7,201 nt of DNA from Candidatus Aegiribacteria sp. (GCA_030600975.1 JAUVUL010000083.1:1-7201), one strand, 5' to 3'. Positions 1 through 6,939 are shown, counted from the stretch's first letter. Translations and numbers: made by a program. Notes: generated by a model not told the origin, from the letters alone.

Positions 1-109
1 AAACGGCGCGTGTCATGTATCCTGTTGCTCTGAAAAAAGTATCCGCCTGTAATAAGGAAGTAATCACAAGCAAAGTAAGAAGTAAATACAATTTTACTGG
101 AAGATTCAC
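1..109 (-). CDS. Partial gene: N-terminus of a secreted or envelope protein (signal peptide), runs off the window
   Basis: An open frame on the minus strand starts at GTG 109-107 and stays open to the window edge, giving 36 residues. The N-terminus reads like a type I signal peptide: a short start (MNLPVK, one Lys), a hydrophobic core (LYLLLTLLVITSLL) and a plausible cleavage site at LLQA|DTFF around residues 20-24. A very strong Shine-Dalgarno sequence, GGAGGGGG (123-116), sits 6 nt before the GTG. The frame is also open upstream but offers no ATG or GTG with a ribosome site, so the start is well supported. There is no lipobox Cys near the cleavage site, so I read it as secreted or periplasmic rather than a lipoprotein. 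The mature part is too short to assign a family. It lies about 240 nt downstream of bioA on the same strand and is probably a separate transcription unit. Confidence 0.65.
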   Translation of the reverse strand, partial: MNLPVKLYLLLTLLVITSLLQADTFFRATGYMTRAV

Positions 110-115
110 AACACA

Positions 116-123
116 CCCCCTCC
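116..123 (-). promoter_or_regulatory. Shine-Dalgarno sequence of the left-edge secreted-protein gene
   Basis: GGAGGGGG on the minus strand is separated by TGTGTT (6 nt) from the GTG at 109. It is the strongest ribosome-binding match in the left 350 nt, and it is the main reason for choosing that GTG. Confidence 0.6.
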
Positions 124-156
124 AGGTATCTGTTAGTTCTATACAGTTAACAAAGC

Positions 157-185
157 ATATTATTTTCCAACAAATAATTGTTAAA
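157..185 (-). promoter_or_regulatory. Possible promoter for the left-edge gene
   Basis: On the minus strand TTTAAC (185-180) is followed after 17 nt by TAATAT (162-157), about 50 nt upstream of the GTG start. The -10 is a fair match but the -35 is weak, and the region is AT-rich enough for such pairs to arise by chance. Low confidence. Confidence 0.25.
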
Positions 186-234
186 CAAACACTACTGTAA
201 TCGCTGCGTATATTTCTATTTTTAAGATAACGCT

Positions 235-269
235 ATTGCACTTTGCATTAATCCCATGCAATTTGCATG
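235..269. repeat. Cluster of TTGCAT/ATGCAA inverted repeats
   Basis: TTGCAT occurs at 243-248 and 263-268 with ATGCAA between them at 256-261, and a near copy (TTGCAC) lies at 235-240. The core CATGCAA-T-TTGCATG (255-269) is a perfect 15-base inverted repeat with a single central base. Another TTTGCAT lies at 345-351, at the bioA stop codon. The cluster is about 130 nt upstream of the left-edge gene's start, a fitting place for an operator, but no regulator is known. It may also be chance in AT-rich DNA. Confidence 0.4.
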
Positions 270-315
270 AAAGATAATTCAATGGATACTTTAACTGAAT
301 AGAATTCCCCGTGAT

Positions 316-343
316 GCGAAATGGATCATTTATCTCGTTTCGC
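316..343 (-). terminator. Weak hairpin just after bioA, possible operon end
   Basis: GCGAAA (316-321) pairs with TTTCGC (338-343). The loop may pair further (GGAT with ATCT), giving an imperfect stem about 9 nt past the bioA stop. No U-rich run follows on the minus strand, so this is not a classic intrinsic terminator. It may be a processing or 3'-end hairpin, or chance. Confidence 0.25.
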
Positions 344-351
344 CTTTGCAT

Positions 352-1707
352 TTACAGCGGATGTACTTGTATTTGTTTTTGAACCAGATTCTTAATAAGA
401 GAGTCTTCGAATATTCGCAGCATTTTCTCCATTTCCTTCTTCCCTGTAACCAGGGGAGGCCACAGGTAAAGTACGGAACTCAATGGACGGATGAAAAGCC
501 CCTTTCGGCGGGCAGTATTTGCAATATTAAGAGCAGTTCCGGAACCACCGCTCTCTTCGCTTATCTCCAGTGCGCTCATGCAGCCCAAAGCTGTAGATCC
601 GTGAACCCCTCGGATACTCCTGAACCTGCTGAATGCCTTCGAAAGCATTTCCGATAGCATCTCGACATTTCCAAGGACGTTCTCTTTTTCATATACGTCT
701 ATGGCAGCGCATGCGGCGGCTGCGGCTATAGGATTACCGCAGAATGTGTGTCCGTGGTACAAGGTTCTATCCGTTTCTGCATTACTTCTGAAGGCATCGT
801 AAACCGCTTCCGATGCAACAACGGCGCTCATTGGAAGTGTCCCTCCTGTAAGCCCTTTCCCTATGCACATCATGTCCGGCACTATTCCTGCAAGCTCCGA
901 CGCGAACATTTTACCGGTCCGGCCGAATCCCACTGCGATTTCATCCAGGATAAGGAGCACATCGTTCTCATCACAGACTTTTCTCAGCCGCGCTGTATAC
1001 TCCGGCGGATAGATCCTCATACCCGCCGCGCCCTGACATACAGGTTCCACTATCACCGCGGCAGTGGAACTGGAATTTTCAGTTACAGCCTTCTCCATAG
1101 AGGCAAAGCATGGAATCCCGCAGTCCTCAGGTTTCCGGTGATATCTGCAGTGAAAGCAATGTGGCGATTCAGCTGTTATTGATCTATTAAGAACATGTTC
1201 CACCGATCTATGAAACCTGCTGATGTATCCCAGTCCCGCACAGCCGAGCGTATCGCCGTGGTATCCGCCGGACAGAGATATCATATTCTTCTTTTCCGGC
1301 CTTCCAAGGTTCCACCAGTACTGAAGTGATATCCTCATTGCCGCTTCCACCGAACAGGCCCCGTCCGATGCATAATAAACTCTTGAGAGGTTCCCGGGTG
1401 CTATGGCGATTATCTTTTCCGAAAGCCTGATGACCTCCGTATGTGACATGCCGGCGGTGATCGAGTGCTGAAGTTTCCCTGACTGCTTTCTAATGGCACC
1501 AACAATATCCGGATGGCTGTGTCCCAGATTCACACACCACCAGGAACTGATTCCGTCAAGCAACCTCTGTCCCTCGGTATCCACCAGGTATACACCCTCA
1601 GCTCTTTCAATTACAGGAAATTCACTCTGTTCAAGGGTATTGATATCGGTATAGGGATGCCAGAAATGGCTGATATCCTTCCTTCGAAGAATCTCCGTTC
1701 CGTTCAT
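352..1707 (-). CDS. bioA: Adenosylmethionine-8-amino-7-oxononanoate aminotransferase (DAPA synthase)
   Basis: This PLP enzyme turns 8-amino-7-oxononanoate (KAPA) into 7,8-diaminononanoate (DAPA), in the characterised family using S-adenosylmethionine as amino donor. Visible features are the FWHPYT motif (15-20), DGISSWW (51-57), GYHGDT (148-153), the PLP-contacting LDEIAVGFGRTG (254-265) and the Schiff-base Lys284 in GKGLTGGT. At 451 residues it is somewhat longer than E. coli BioA. Part of the excess is an insert at 183-200 with four cysteines (C184, C187, C196, C200), as noted in the findings. I chose ATG 1707 because it overlaps the bioD stop as ATGA and has GGAG 5 nt upstream. An upstream in-frame ATG at 1731 would add 8 residues inside bioD without a good ribosome site. 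It is the last gene of the operon. Confidence 0.97.
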   Translation of the reverse strand: MNGTEILRRKDISHFWHPYTDINTLEQSEFPVIERAEGVYLVDTEGQRLLDGISSWWCVNLGHSHPDIVGAIRKQSGKLQHSITAGMSHTEVIRLSEKIIAIAPGNLSRVYYASDGACSVEAAMRISLQYWWNLGRPEKKNMISLSGGYHGDTLGCAGLGYISRFHRSVEHVLNRSITAESPHCFHCRYHRKPEDCGIPCFASMEKAVTENSSSTAAVIVEPVCQGAAGMRIYPPEYTARLRKVCDENDVLLILDEIAVGFGRTGKMFASELAGIVPDMMCIGKGLTGGTLPMSAVVASEAVYDAFRSNAETDRTLYHGHTFCGNPIAAAAACAAIDVYEKENVLGNVEMLSEMLSKAFSRFRSIRGVHGSTALGCMSALEISEESGGSGTALNIANTARRKGLFIRPLSSVLYLWPPLVTGKKEMEKMLRIFEDSLIKNLVQKQIQVHPL

Positions 1708-2417
1708 GACTGCTCCATGATGTTCCGGCATAACCCTGACATGGTGTCAATGAAAGAAGGATTACCCGCCAGTTCTTCGGGATTTCGCATATGCGGGATC
1801 TCCACTATCCGGGATACGCAGCCATATTGGGCTATGGCCCGGGGATTATCTATTGTTACTATTGAAATACCCTCTGCAAGGTGGTTTACAACTACTGCTG
1901 CAGTTTGCAATCCGGCATTCTTAAGAACCGCGATCGAAAGAAGTGAATGATTTATAGTACCCAGGTCTCCCCTTGCCACAAGGACTACAGGCCAGCCCAG
2001 TTTAACCATAAGATCCAGCATTGTCTCGCTGTCATTAAGCGGCACCAGTACCCCTCCCGTACCCTCGGCAACCAGAAAATCGCAACTGACCGATAGTTGA
2101 TTCATCTTTCCAATGACAATTCCTGCATCAGGATGAATGCCGGATATCCTTCCAGCGAGATGAGGCGAACAAGCGGGGCTGTATCGGAACGGGCACATCA
2201 GGTCCATGAGTGACTCGTCGGGCGAAAGATCCGCCACTTTCAGGCAGAATTCAAGATCGGGCGCTGAAAGCCTGCCGCCTGTCTCAGGGCATCCTGTCTG
2301 AACAGGTTTGACTGGAAGGGCGGACACTCCGGACTCTCTGAAGGCTTTCAGAAGCCCGGCGGCAACCAGGGTCTTGCCTACACCGGTGCCTGTACCGGTT
2401 ACGAACACTCCACGCAC
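1704..2417 (-). CDS. bioD: ATP-dependent dethiobiotin synthetase
   Basis: BioD closes the ureido ring of dethiobiotin from DAPA, CO2 and ATP in the cytoplasm. The protein (237 residues) begins almost at once with the family's P-loop, GTGTGVGKT (8-16). It also has KPVQTG (37-42, substrate and phosphate contacts) and AEGTGGVLVPL (117-127, the conserved EGxGG), followed by ARGDLGTINHSLLS (148-161). The length is normal for the family. The start is GTG at 2417, one nucleotide after the bioC stop TAG, with an excellent ribosome site 6 nt upstream. A second GTG at 2408 would leave too little before the P-loop. The 3' end overlaps bioA by 4 nt (ATGA). Confidence 0.97.
   Translation of the reverse strand: MRGVFVTGTGTGVGKTLVAAGLLKAFRESGVSALPVKPVQTGCPETGGRLSAPDLEFCLKVADLSPDESLMDLMCPFRYSPACSPHLAGRISGIHPDAGIVIGKMNQLSVSCDFLVAEGTGGVLVPLNDSETMLDLMVKLGWPVVLVARGDLGTINHSLLSIAVLKNAGLQTAAVVVNHLAEGISIVTIDNPRAIAQYGCVSRIVEIPHMRNPEELAGNPSFIDTMSGLCRNIMEQS
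1713..1716 (-). promoter_or_regulatory. Shine-Dalgarno sequence deciding the bioA start
   Basis: GGAG lies inside the 3' end of bioD, 5 nt before ATG 1707. It favours that start over the ATG at 1731. Confidence 0.6.
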
Positions 2418-2418
2418 G

Positions 2419-3225
2419 CTACACCTTCCTTCCGATAATGTAAAGAATTCTGTATGTCGAGGAGACTTTTCCGATGCTGTCCACCTGGAAATGTCTGCGG
2501 TAGTACTCCATCATCCTCTTCATGTCTGAGGGTTTCAGAAATGCCGGGCTCTGACCGATACCGGCTCCAATTCCTCTTATCGCCTTGAGTACTTCAATCG
2601 GATGATTGTATTCGCATGAAACGCTTTCAACTGAGCTTGACAGGATATCCATTCCGCTGTCCTTAAAGCGGGTTATCCATTCTTCTCCTGTATCCAGATC
2701 CAGCTGGCGCATCATCTTACGGGCTCCGCAGACGCAGCTTTCCATAAGCTCATGCAGCATTCCCCTAACGGGAATAGCCAAAAGACACCATCCACCGGCT
2801 TGAAGCATGGTGAAAATGCTCTCAATGAAACGTCTTCTATCGTGAAACCATTGAAGGGAGCAGCTGGATACGACAAGATCGTACCTGTTTCCCCTTCGGC
2901 AGTACTCTTCGGCATCGGCCACCAGGAAAAATAAGCGCCCTGAAAGGTTCAGTTTCGACCTGCAGCGGTCCACCATATCCCGGGAAATATCCAACGCTGT
3001 AACATTGGAATCAGGAAATCGGTCAAGCAGCTTTTCCGTGAGAATTCCCGTACCGCAACCGATTTCAAGGATTGATCCAGCGACAGCGTCGGAGCGAACA
3101 AAATCCATGAGTCTTTCGGCAATTATCCTGTGGTGATCCGCATACCTGTCGTACAGAATGGCTGCTTCGGAGAAGCTGTATTCAACGGCTGCCTTATCGG
3201 GCAATACAGTATTCACTGAATTCAT
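2419..3225 (-). CDS. bioC: Malonyl-ACP O-methyltransferase
   Basis: BioC methylates the free carboxyl of malonyl-ACP (or malonyl-CoA) with SAM. The disguised chain can then be extended to pimeloyl-ACP methyl ester by fatty acid synthesis. The 268-residue protein has the class I methyltransferase core: SAM motif ILEIGCGTG (52-60), acidic ALDIS (77-81), VADAEEY (102-108) and YDLVVSSCSLQWF (115-127). The last of these matches the position of the FDLxxSNxxxQW stretch in E. coli BioC. The N-terminus (VEYSFSEAAILYDRYA, 14-29) also resembles BioC rather than generic methyltransferases. The ATG at 3225 has GGGGA 9 nt upstream and overlaps the bioH-like gene by 32 nt. A GTG three codons later is possible. 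The neighbouring BioH-like esterase strengthens the assignment. Confidence 0.93.
   Translation of the reverse strand: MNSVNTVLPDKAAVEYSFSEAAILYDRYADHHRIIAERLMDFVRSDAVAGSILEIGCGTGILTEKLLDRFPDSNVTALDISRDMVDRCRSKLNLSGRLFFLVADAEEYCRRGNRYDLVVSSCSLQWFHDRRRFIESIFTMLQAGGWCLLAIPVRGMLHELMESCVCGARKMMRQLDLDTGEEWITRFKDSGMDILSSSVESVSCEYNHPIEVLKAIRGIGAGIGQSPAFLKPSDMKRMMEYYRRHFQVDSIGKVSSTYRILYIIGRKV
2424..2433 (-). promoter_or_regulatory. Strong Shine-Dalgarno sequence of bioD
   Basis: GGAAGGAAGG sits within the last codons of bioC and 6 nt before the GTG of bioD. It is the strongest ribosome site inside the operon and supports the GTG start. Confidence 0.6.
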
Positions 3226-3883
3226 TCAGCAGATTCCCCACTGTTTCGGGTTTTATAACAGGCAGCAGGTGCCCCGCTTGTTCAATGTACTCAACCATGG
3301 AATGAGCGGTATGCCTGCTGATGTATTTACTGCACTCCCAGGGAATTACATTGTCATCCCTGCCATGAACCGCCATTAACGGAACTTCAAGAGTAAGCCC
3401 TGCCTCCGTCTCAGCCATGTATTCCAGTCCTGACAGCAGAGTATCTATGGTAAAGGAATCTGACTCATTCAGAAGGTTCCCTACTATCCGAGCATTCTTC
3501 ATGGGATGGAGACATTGCGCGTAAAAGGCTCTCAGAAATACTTTTCTATTTCTCTCAAGCATAACTTTTATCTGATACGGTGTTTTACTTGACACCCCCG
3601 GTCTCCTGCCTCGTTCAACAAGGCAGACCATAGATGACACAAGGAACAGTCCGGCAAGATTAGCGGGATTACAGGCCGCTGCCCGGAGGGCAATCTGCCC
3701 TCCCATTGACCAGCCAGCTACAATGCACCTTTCAGGATTTTCAGCTATTCTCCTGTCCAGCTCCCCATCAATCGCTTTCCACCAGTCAACTACCTCAATA
3801 TCAAATTTATCCGTAAGAACTTTCATAACAGCTTTCCAGACAGTGCTTTTCGTTGCCCAACCCGATACAAGATAGAGTTTCAC
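3194..3883 (-). CDS. bioH: BioH-like alpha/beta hydrolase, probable pimeloyl-ACP methyl ester esterase
   Basis: The likely role is to cut the methyl ester of pimeloyl-ACP methyl ester, freeing pimeloyl-ACP for BioF. The 229-residue protein has a plausible catalytic triad: Ser59 in GWSMGG (57-62), Asp177 in HGRDDNVIP (173-181) and His205 in AGHLLP. The helical region between about 90 and 160 would be the cap domain. Trp9 (SGWA) and Met60 match the oxyanion-hole positions of E. coli BioH. It differs from E. coli BioH in being shorter, in having SGWA instead of HGWG, and in lacking the Gly-rich DxPGxGxS loop after strand 4 (VDWWKAIDGE instead). The start is GTG 3883, overlapping the bioF stop as GTGA. 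Function rests on the triad plus its place between bioF and bioC. It could be a separate BioH-replacing family, so the symbol is tentative. Confidence 0.75.
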   Translation of the reverse strand: MKLYLVSGWATKSTVWKAVMKVLTDKFDIEVVDWWKAIDGELDRRIAENPERCIVAGWSMGGQIALRAAACNPANLAGLFLVSSMVCLVERGRRPGVSSKTPYQIKVMLERNRKVFLRAFYAQCLHPMKNARIVGNLLNESDSFTIDTLLSGLEYMAETEAGLTLEVPLMAVHGRDDNVIPWECSKYISRHTAHSMVEYIEQAGHLLPVIKPETVGNLLNEFSEYCIAR

Positions 3884-4992
3884 TGAATACTGCCTGAGTT
3901 CAGTACCTCAGCAGCATAACTGAGGTCCTTCCGGGAATGTCTGAGCGTAACTGAAAGCCTTATTCGTGCCGTTCCTGCAGGCACGGTAGGCGGCCTTATG
4001 GCCACAGCCGAAACACCGTTCCGCTCAAGGTATTCCGAGAAGGCAACAGCCTTGCGGTTCTCTCCCACATGTACCGGCACTATCTGTGATTCAGAAGGCG
4101 AAGTAGAAAATCCGGAGAATTCTATCATACCTCTGAAATCGGCAGCCATCTCAAGCAGTTTCCTTCCGGAATCAGGCTGAGATTCAATTATGTCAAGAGC
4201 CTTCAGGGCAGCAGCGGGAGCTGCCGGAGGCAGTCCTGTAGAGTAGATGAATGTCCTTGCATTGTTAATCAGATACTTAATAAGCTCCGCATTACCGGCA
4301 ACAAACCCGCCGTAGCTTCCAAGGGCTTTACTCAGGGTACCGATTACAGCATGAGGCCTTACACCATACTCCCTGCATATCCCTCCCCCGTTCCCAAAAA
4401 CCCCTACGGCATGAGCTTCATCAATTATGAGATTGCAGTCGTAACAAAGGGACAATTCCTCCAGTTTCCGGATCGGAGCAATATCACCGTCCATGCTGAA
4501 TAGGGAATCGGTTACGATGAAACGGTTTCCACTGCAGGTTCTATTTGCAAGGAAGTACTCCAGGTGGTCCATATCGCAGTGTCTGTACCTGAATACCCCG
4601 GCCCTGCTCAGCGATGCTCCATCCACAAGGCTGGCATGATTAAGCCTGTCCGCAAACACAAGATCATCCCTGGACGTAATCGAGCTGAGAAGCCCGGTAT
4701 TCGCCAGAAACCCGCTGCCGAAAAGCAGAGCTGATTCCATACCTGTCAACCGGGCAAGGCGGTTTTCCAGCTGTTCATGAAGGCCTATATTGCCTGACAT
4801 CAGTCTGGATGCCGCTACGCTGGAACCCCACATCTCTATCGCCTTTATAGATGCTTCCTTCAGCCGGGGATGATCCGCCAACCCCAGATAGTCGTTGGAA
4901 GAGAACTCCAGCATATCCGATCTTCTTAACTGAAGCCTCCTTGTAAGACCATCCTTTTCGATCCTGGCCAGATCCCCTCCGTAGGTTCTCAT
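3880..4992 (-). CDS. bioF: 8-amino-7-oxononanoate synthase (KAPA synthase)
   Basis: BioF is a PLP enzyme of the alpha-oxoamine synthase family. It joins pimeloyl-ACP (or -CoA) with L-alanine, releasing CO2, to give KAPA. The 370-residue protein shows SSNDYLGLADHP (31-42), FGSGFLAN (91-98), TDSLFSMDGD (161-170), IIDEAHAVGVFG (189-200, Asp191 expected to contact the PLP ring nitrogen) and the Schiff-base Lys222 in GTLSKALGSYGG. Length and motif order are normal. The paralogues (2-amino-3-ketobutyrate CoA ligase, 5-aminolevulinate synthase, serine palmitoyltransferase) are unlikely given the operon. The ATG at 4992 overlaps the bioB stop as ATGA, with GGAAGAG about 10 nt upstream. The stop is shared with the GTG of the bioH-like gene. 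Confidence 0.97.
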   Translation of the reverse strand: MRTYGGDLARIEKDGLTRRLQLRRSDMLEFSSNDYLGLADHPRLKEASIKAIEMWGSSVAASRLMSGNIGLHEQLENRLARLTGMESALLFGSGFLANTGLLSSITSRDDLVFADRLNHASLVDGASLSRAGVFRYRHCDMDHLEYFLANRTCSGNRFIVTDSLFSMDGDIAPIRKLEELSLCYDCNLIIDEAHAVGVFGNGGGICREYGVRPHAVIGTLSKALGSYGGFVAGNAELIKYLINNARTFIYSTGLPPAAPAAALKALDIIESQPDSGRKLLEMAADFRGMIEFSGFSTSPSESQIVPVHVGENRKAVAFSEYLERNGVSAVAIRPPTVPAGTARIRLSVTLRHSRKDLSYAAEVLNSGSIQ

Positions 4993-5963
4993 ATTGCCCG
5001 AACTCTTCCCGCGGCTTCCAGCAGTTCAAGATCGTCCTGAAACCGTGAACCGGACGTTGTGAGAAGCTCGCCGGTCATTATCCCCGAAACCCCGGCTCTG
5101 AAAATCTCTTTCTCATACTCACCCAGCATTTTCCTGCCGGCACAGAGGCGCAGTTCTGAATCCGGACAGACGATTCCGAACATGATAACTGCCTTCAGCA
5201 TATCCGCCGGTGAAATGTGTTCCTGCCGGGAGCAGATTCCTGTCCCCTCCAGCGGAATAAGAAAATTCAACGCAATTGAGTCAACTTCCAGATCCCTCAA
5301 CTGGAAAGCCATGCCCACCCTCTGACGGAGGCTCTCTCCAAGCCCTATGATCCCCCCGGAACAGATCTCCAATCCGGCGAGTTTAGCCATGCGGACAGTA
5401 TTGACCCTGTCATGCCAGGCATGGGTTGTACAGATCCGTGGGAAGTATGTCCTTTCAGTCTCCAGGTTATGATGATACCTTCTAAGGCCGGCATCTTTCA
5501 GAAGCATCAACTGCCGCAGGGAAAGTATTCCCAGGGAAGCGCACCATAAGGATTTCCCATCTTCCCCCCGGGATATTATTCTGCAGATATCATCCAGTTC
5601 TTTTTCTGCAGGAGAACCGCCGCTGGTCACAATTGAGAAATGTCTAACACCAAGCCCACCGGCTTTCTTCCGTGCGGACAGTATGAGGTGTTCATCCAGC
5701 ATCGGGTAAGACCTGTGGGGGACTGAATTAACGAATGACTGGACACAGAAGGCGCAATCTTCAGTGCAGTTTCCTGATTTAGCATTGATTATGCAGCAGA
5801 ATGAAATTTCATCTGAGACCCCCCTGGCTGCTCGCGCACAATCGCTGAGTGAAAGCAGTGATTGAATCTGACTTTCGGGGGTCATAAGGATCTCTAAGGC
5901 TCTGGACGGACTGACAGCCTGCATACTATGGTTATCCGGTTCAGCTGCCCGAATAAGCTCCAT
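4989..5963 (-). CDS. bioB: Biotin synthase, radical SAM enzyme (probable anaerobic, Type II-like variant)
   Basis: BioB inserts sulfur into dethiobiotin to make biotin. The radical-SAM motif CTEDCAFC (C66, C70, C73) should bind the [4Fe-4S] cluster. YHHNLET (163-169), CSGGIIGLGES (201-211) and ELRLCAGR (270-277) are family landmarks. E. coli BioB holds its auxiliary cluster with C97, C128, C188 and R260. By matching spacing these align to Ser110, Cys141, Cys201 and Arg272 here, so one Cys ligand is lost, while a new Cys274 replaces E. coli S262. This suggests a different auxiliary cluster. I chose ATG 5963 (324 residues, AGGGG upstream at 12 nt), which gives an N-terminus like that of Bacillus BioB and overlaps birA by 23 nt. 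ATG 5924 (311 residues, after the birA stop) is the main alternative. The frame is open to an ATG at 6017. Confidence 0.95.
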   Translation of the reverse strand: MELIRAAEPDNHSMQAVSPSRALEILMTPESQIQSLLSLSDCARAARGVSDEISFCCIINAKSGNCTEDCAFCVQSFVNSVPHRSYPMLDEHLILSARKKAGGLGVRHFSIVTSGGSPAEKELDDICRIISRGEDGKSLWCASLGILSLRQLMLLKDAGLRRYHHNLETERTYFPRICTTHAWHDRVNTVRMAKLAGLEICSGGIIGLGESLRQRVGMAFQLRDLEVDSIALNFLIPLEGTGICSRQEHISPADMLKAVIMFGIVCPDSELRLCAGRKMLGEYEKEIFRAGVSGIMTGELLTTSGSRFQDDLELLEAAGRVRAI

Positions 5964-6933
5964 GCAGTGTGGCATCCCCTGCATACACCAGATGTACCGT
6001 ACCATCGGGAAGCTCAAGCTTCAGAGCTCCATTACGCGCGATCCCCACAGCTTTTCCACTGACAATTCTGGTTGCGGTCCTTACGTCAATCTGCATATTC
6101 TTCAGCAGCGAATACCCGTCCCACTCATCGATAATGAATTCCAGATTTCCCTCGGATAGCCACCTGTTGTATACCCTCTCGAATTCTTCAAGCAGAAGTG
6201 CCGCAAGTCTTACCCTTGAGTATTCAATTCCAGTCTCCATAAACAGTGAAGTGGCGATATCCCGGGTAGAATCATCGGAGGGCTTCATATTAACGTTTAT
6301 TCCTGTACCCACAACAACGTGATTTACCCTGTCTATCTCAGCCTTCATTTCGCACAGAGTACCGCTGATCTTTCTTCCGCGGCAGTAGATATCGTTGGGC
6401 CACTTTATCCCGAAGAACAGATCGGAAACCATACGCTCAAGAGCCCTGATGGACGCCATAACCGACAAAACGGGTATCTGTGATGCTTCAGCCGGCGAAA
6501 CCTCAGGCCTGAGAATAATGGAAAGATAGAGATTACTGCCGGGTGGAGAAATCCATTTTCTTCCCATCCTGCCCCTGCCCTCGGTCTGCTGATCAGCCGT
6601 GACCACGGTACCGTGCGCAGCTCCCCGGGCAGCAAATATCATGGCAAGGCTGTTGGTTGAATCCACAGAGTCCATGTAGACAATTTCGCTACCGAAGCAT
6701 TCAGTATCAAGATAACGGTGGATTTCGTCACTGATGGGCAGGTCAATACCCTCCGACAGCCGGTATCCGCGGTTCGAGACAGCATCGATGATATAACCCT
6801 TTTCCCGAAGTTTCCCGATGCTTTTCCATACGGCTGAACGGGAAACACCCAATTCCACCGATATATCCTCGCCTGATATGTAATTCTTGCTGTTCCTGAG
6901 AATTTTCAGAATTCTGCTACTGTTGTCGCTCAT
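5941..6933 (-). CDS. birA: Bifunctional biotin protein ligase and biotin operon repressor
   Basis: BirA makes biotinyl-5'-AMP and transfers biotin to carrier lysines of carboxylases. The form with a DNA-binding domain also represses biotin genes when loaded with biotinyl-AMP. The 330-residue protein has an N-terminal winged helix-turn-helix (about 4-60, SGEDISVELGVSRSAVWKSI), so it is the class II, regulatory type. The catalytic domain follows, with VDSTN (90-94), biotinyl-AMP loop GRGRMGRKW (119-127), KWPND (177-181), the conserved Lys188 in GRKISGTLCE and GTGINVN (209-215). A C-terminal SH3-like domain lies at about 280-325. The ATG at 6933 has GGAAG 6 nt upstream. It is first in the operon, with a BirA-type operator over the promoter, so it very likely represses itself along with the synthesis genes. 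Its 3' end overlaps bioB. Confidence 0.97.
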   Translation of the reverse strand: MSDNSSRILKILRNSKNYISGEDISVELGVSRSAVWKSIGKLREKGYIIDAVSNRGYRLSEGIDLPISDEIHRYLDTECFGSEIVYMDSVDSTNSLAMIFAARGAAHGTVVTADQQTEGRGRMGRKWISPPGSNLYLSIILRPEVSPAEASQIPVLSVMASIRALERMVSDLFFGIKWPNDIYCRGRKISGTLCEMKAEIDRVNHVVVGTGINVNMKPSDDSTRDIATSLFMETGIEYSRVRLAALLLEEFERVYNRWLSEGNLEFIIDEWDGYSLLKNMQIDVRTATRIVSGKAVGIARNGALKLELPDGTVHLVYAGDATLHGAYSGS

Positions 6934-6939
6934 GACACA

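Noticed and set aside
146..185. GTTAACAA (146-153) and TTGTTAAA (178-185), resembling BirA half-sites
   Set aside because: The two halves are in the opposite order to a biotin box and too far apart; the match probably reflects AT-rich sequence.
15..200. 61-codon open frame on the plus strand in the left spacer
   Set aside because: There is no ribosome site or recognisable protein character, and it is antisense to the better-supported secreted-protein start.
748..1182. 144-codon open frame on the plus strand
   Set aside because: It lies fully antisense to bioA, which has all its family motifs; the translated sequence shows no recognisable domain.
1513..1950. 145-codon open frame on the plus strand
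   Set aside because: It is antisense across the bioA/bioD junction and is explained by the composition of those genes.
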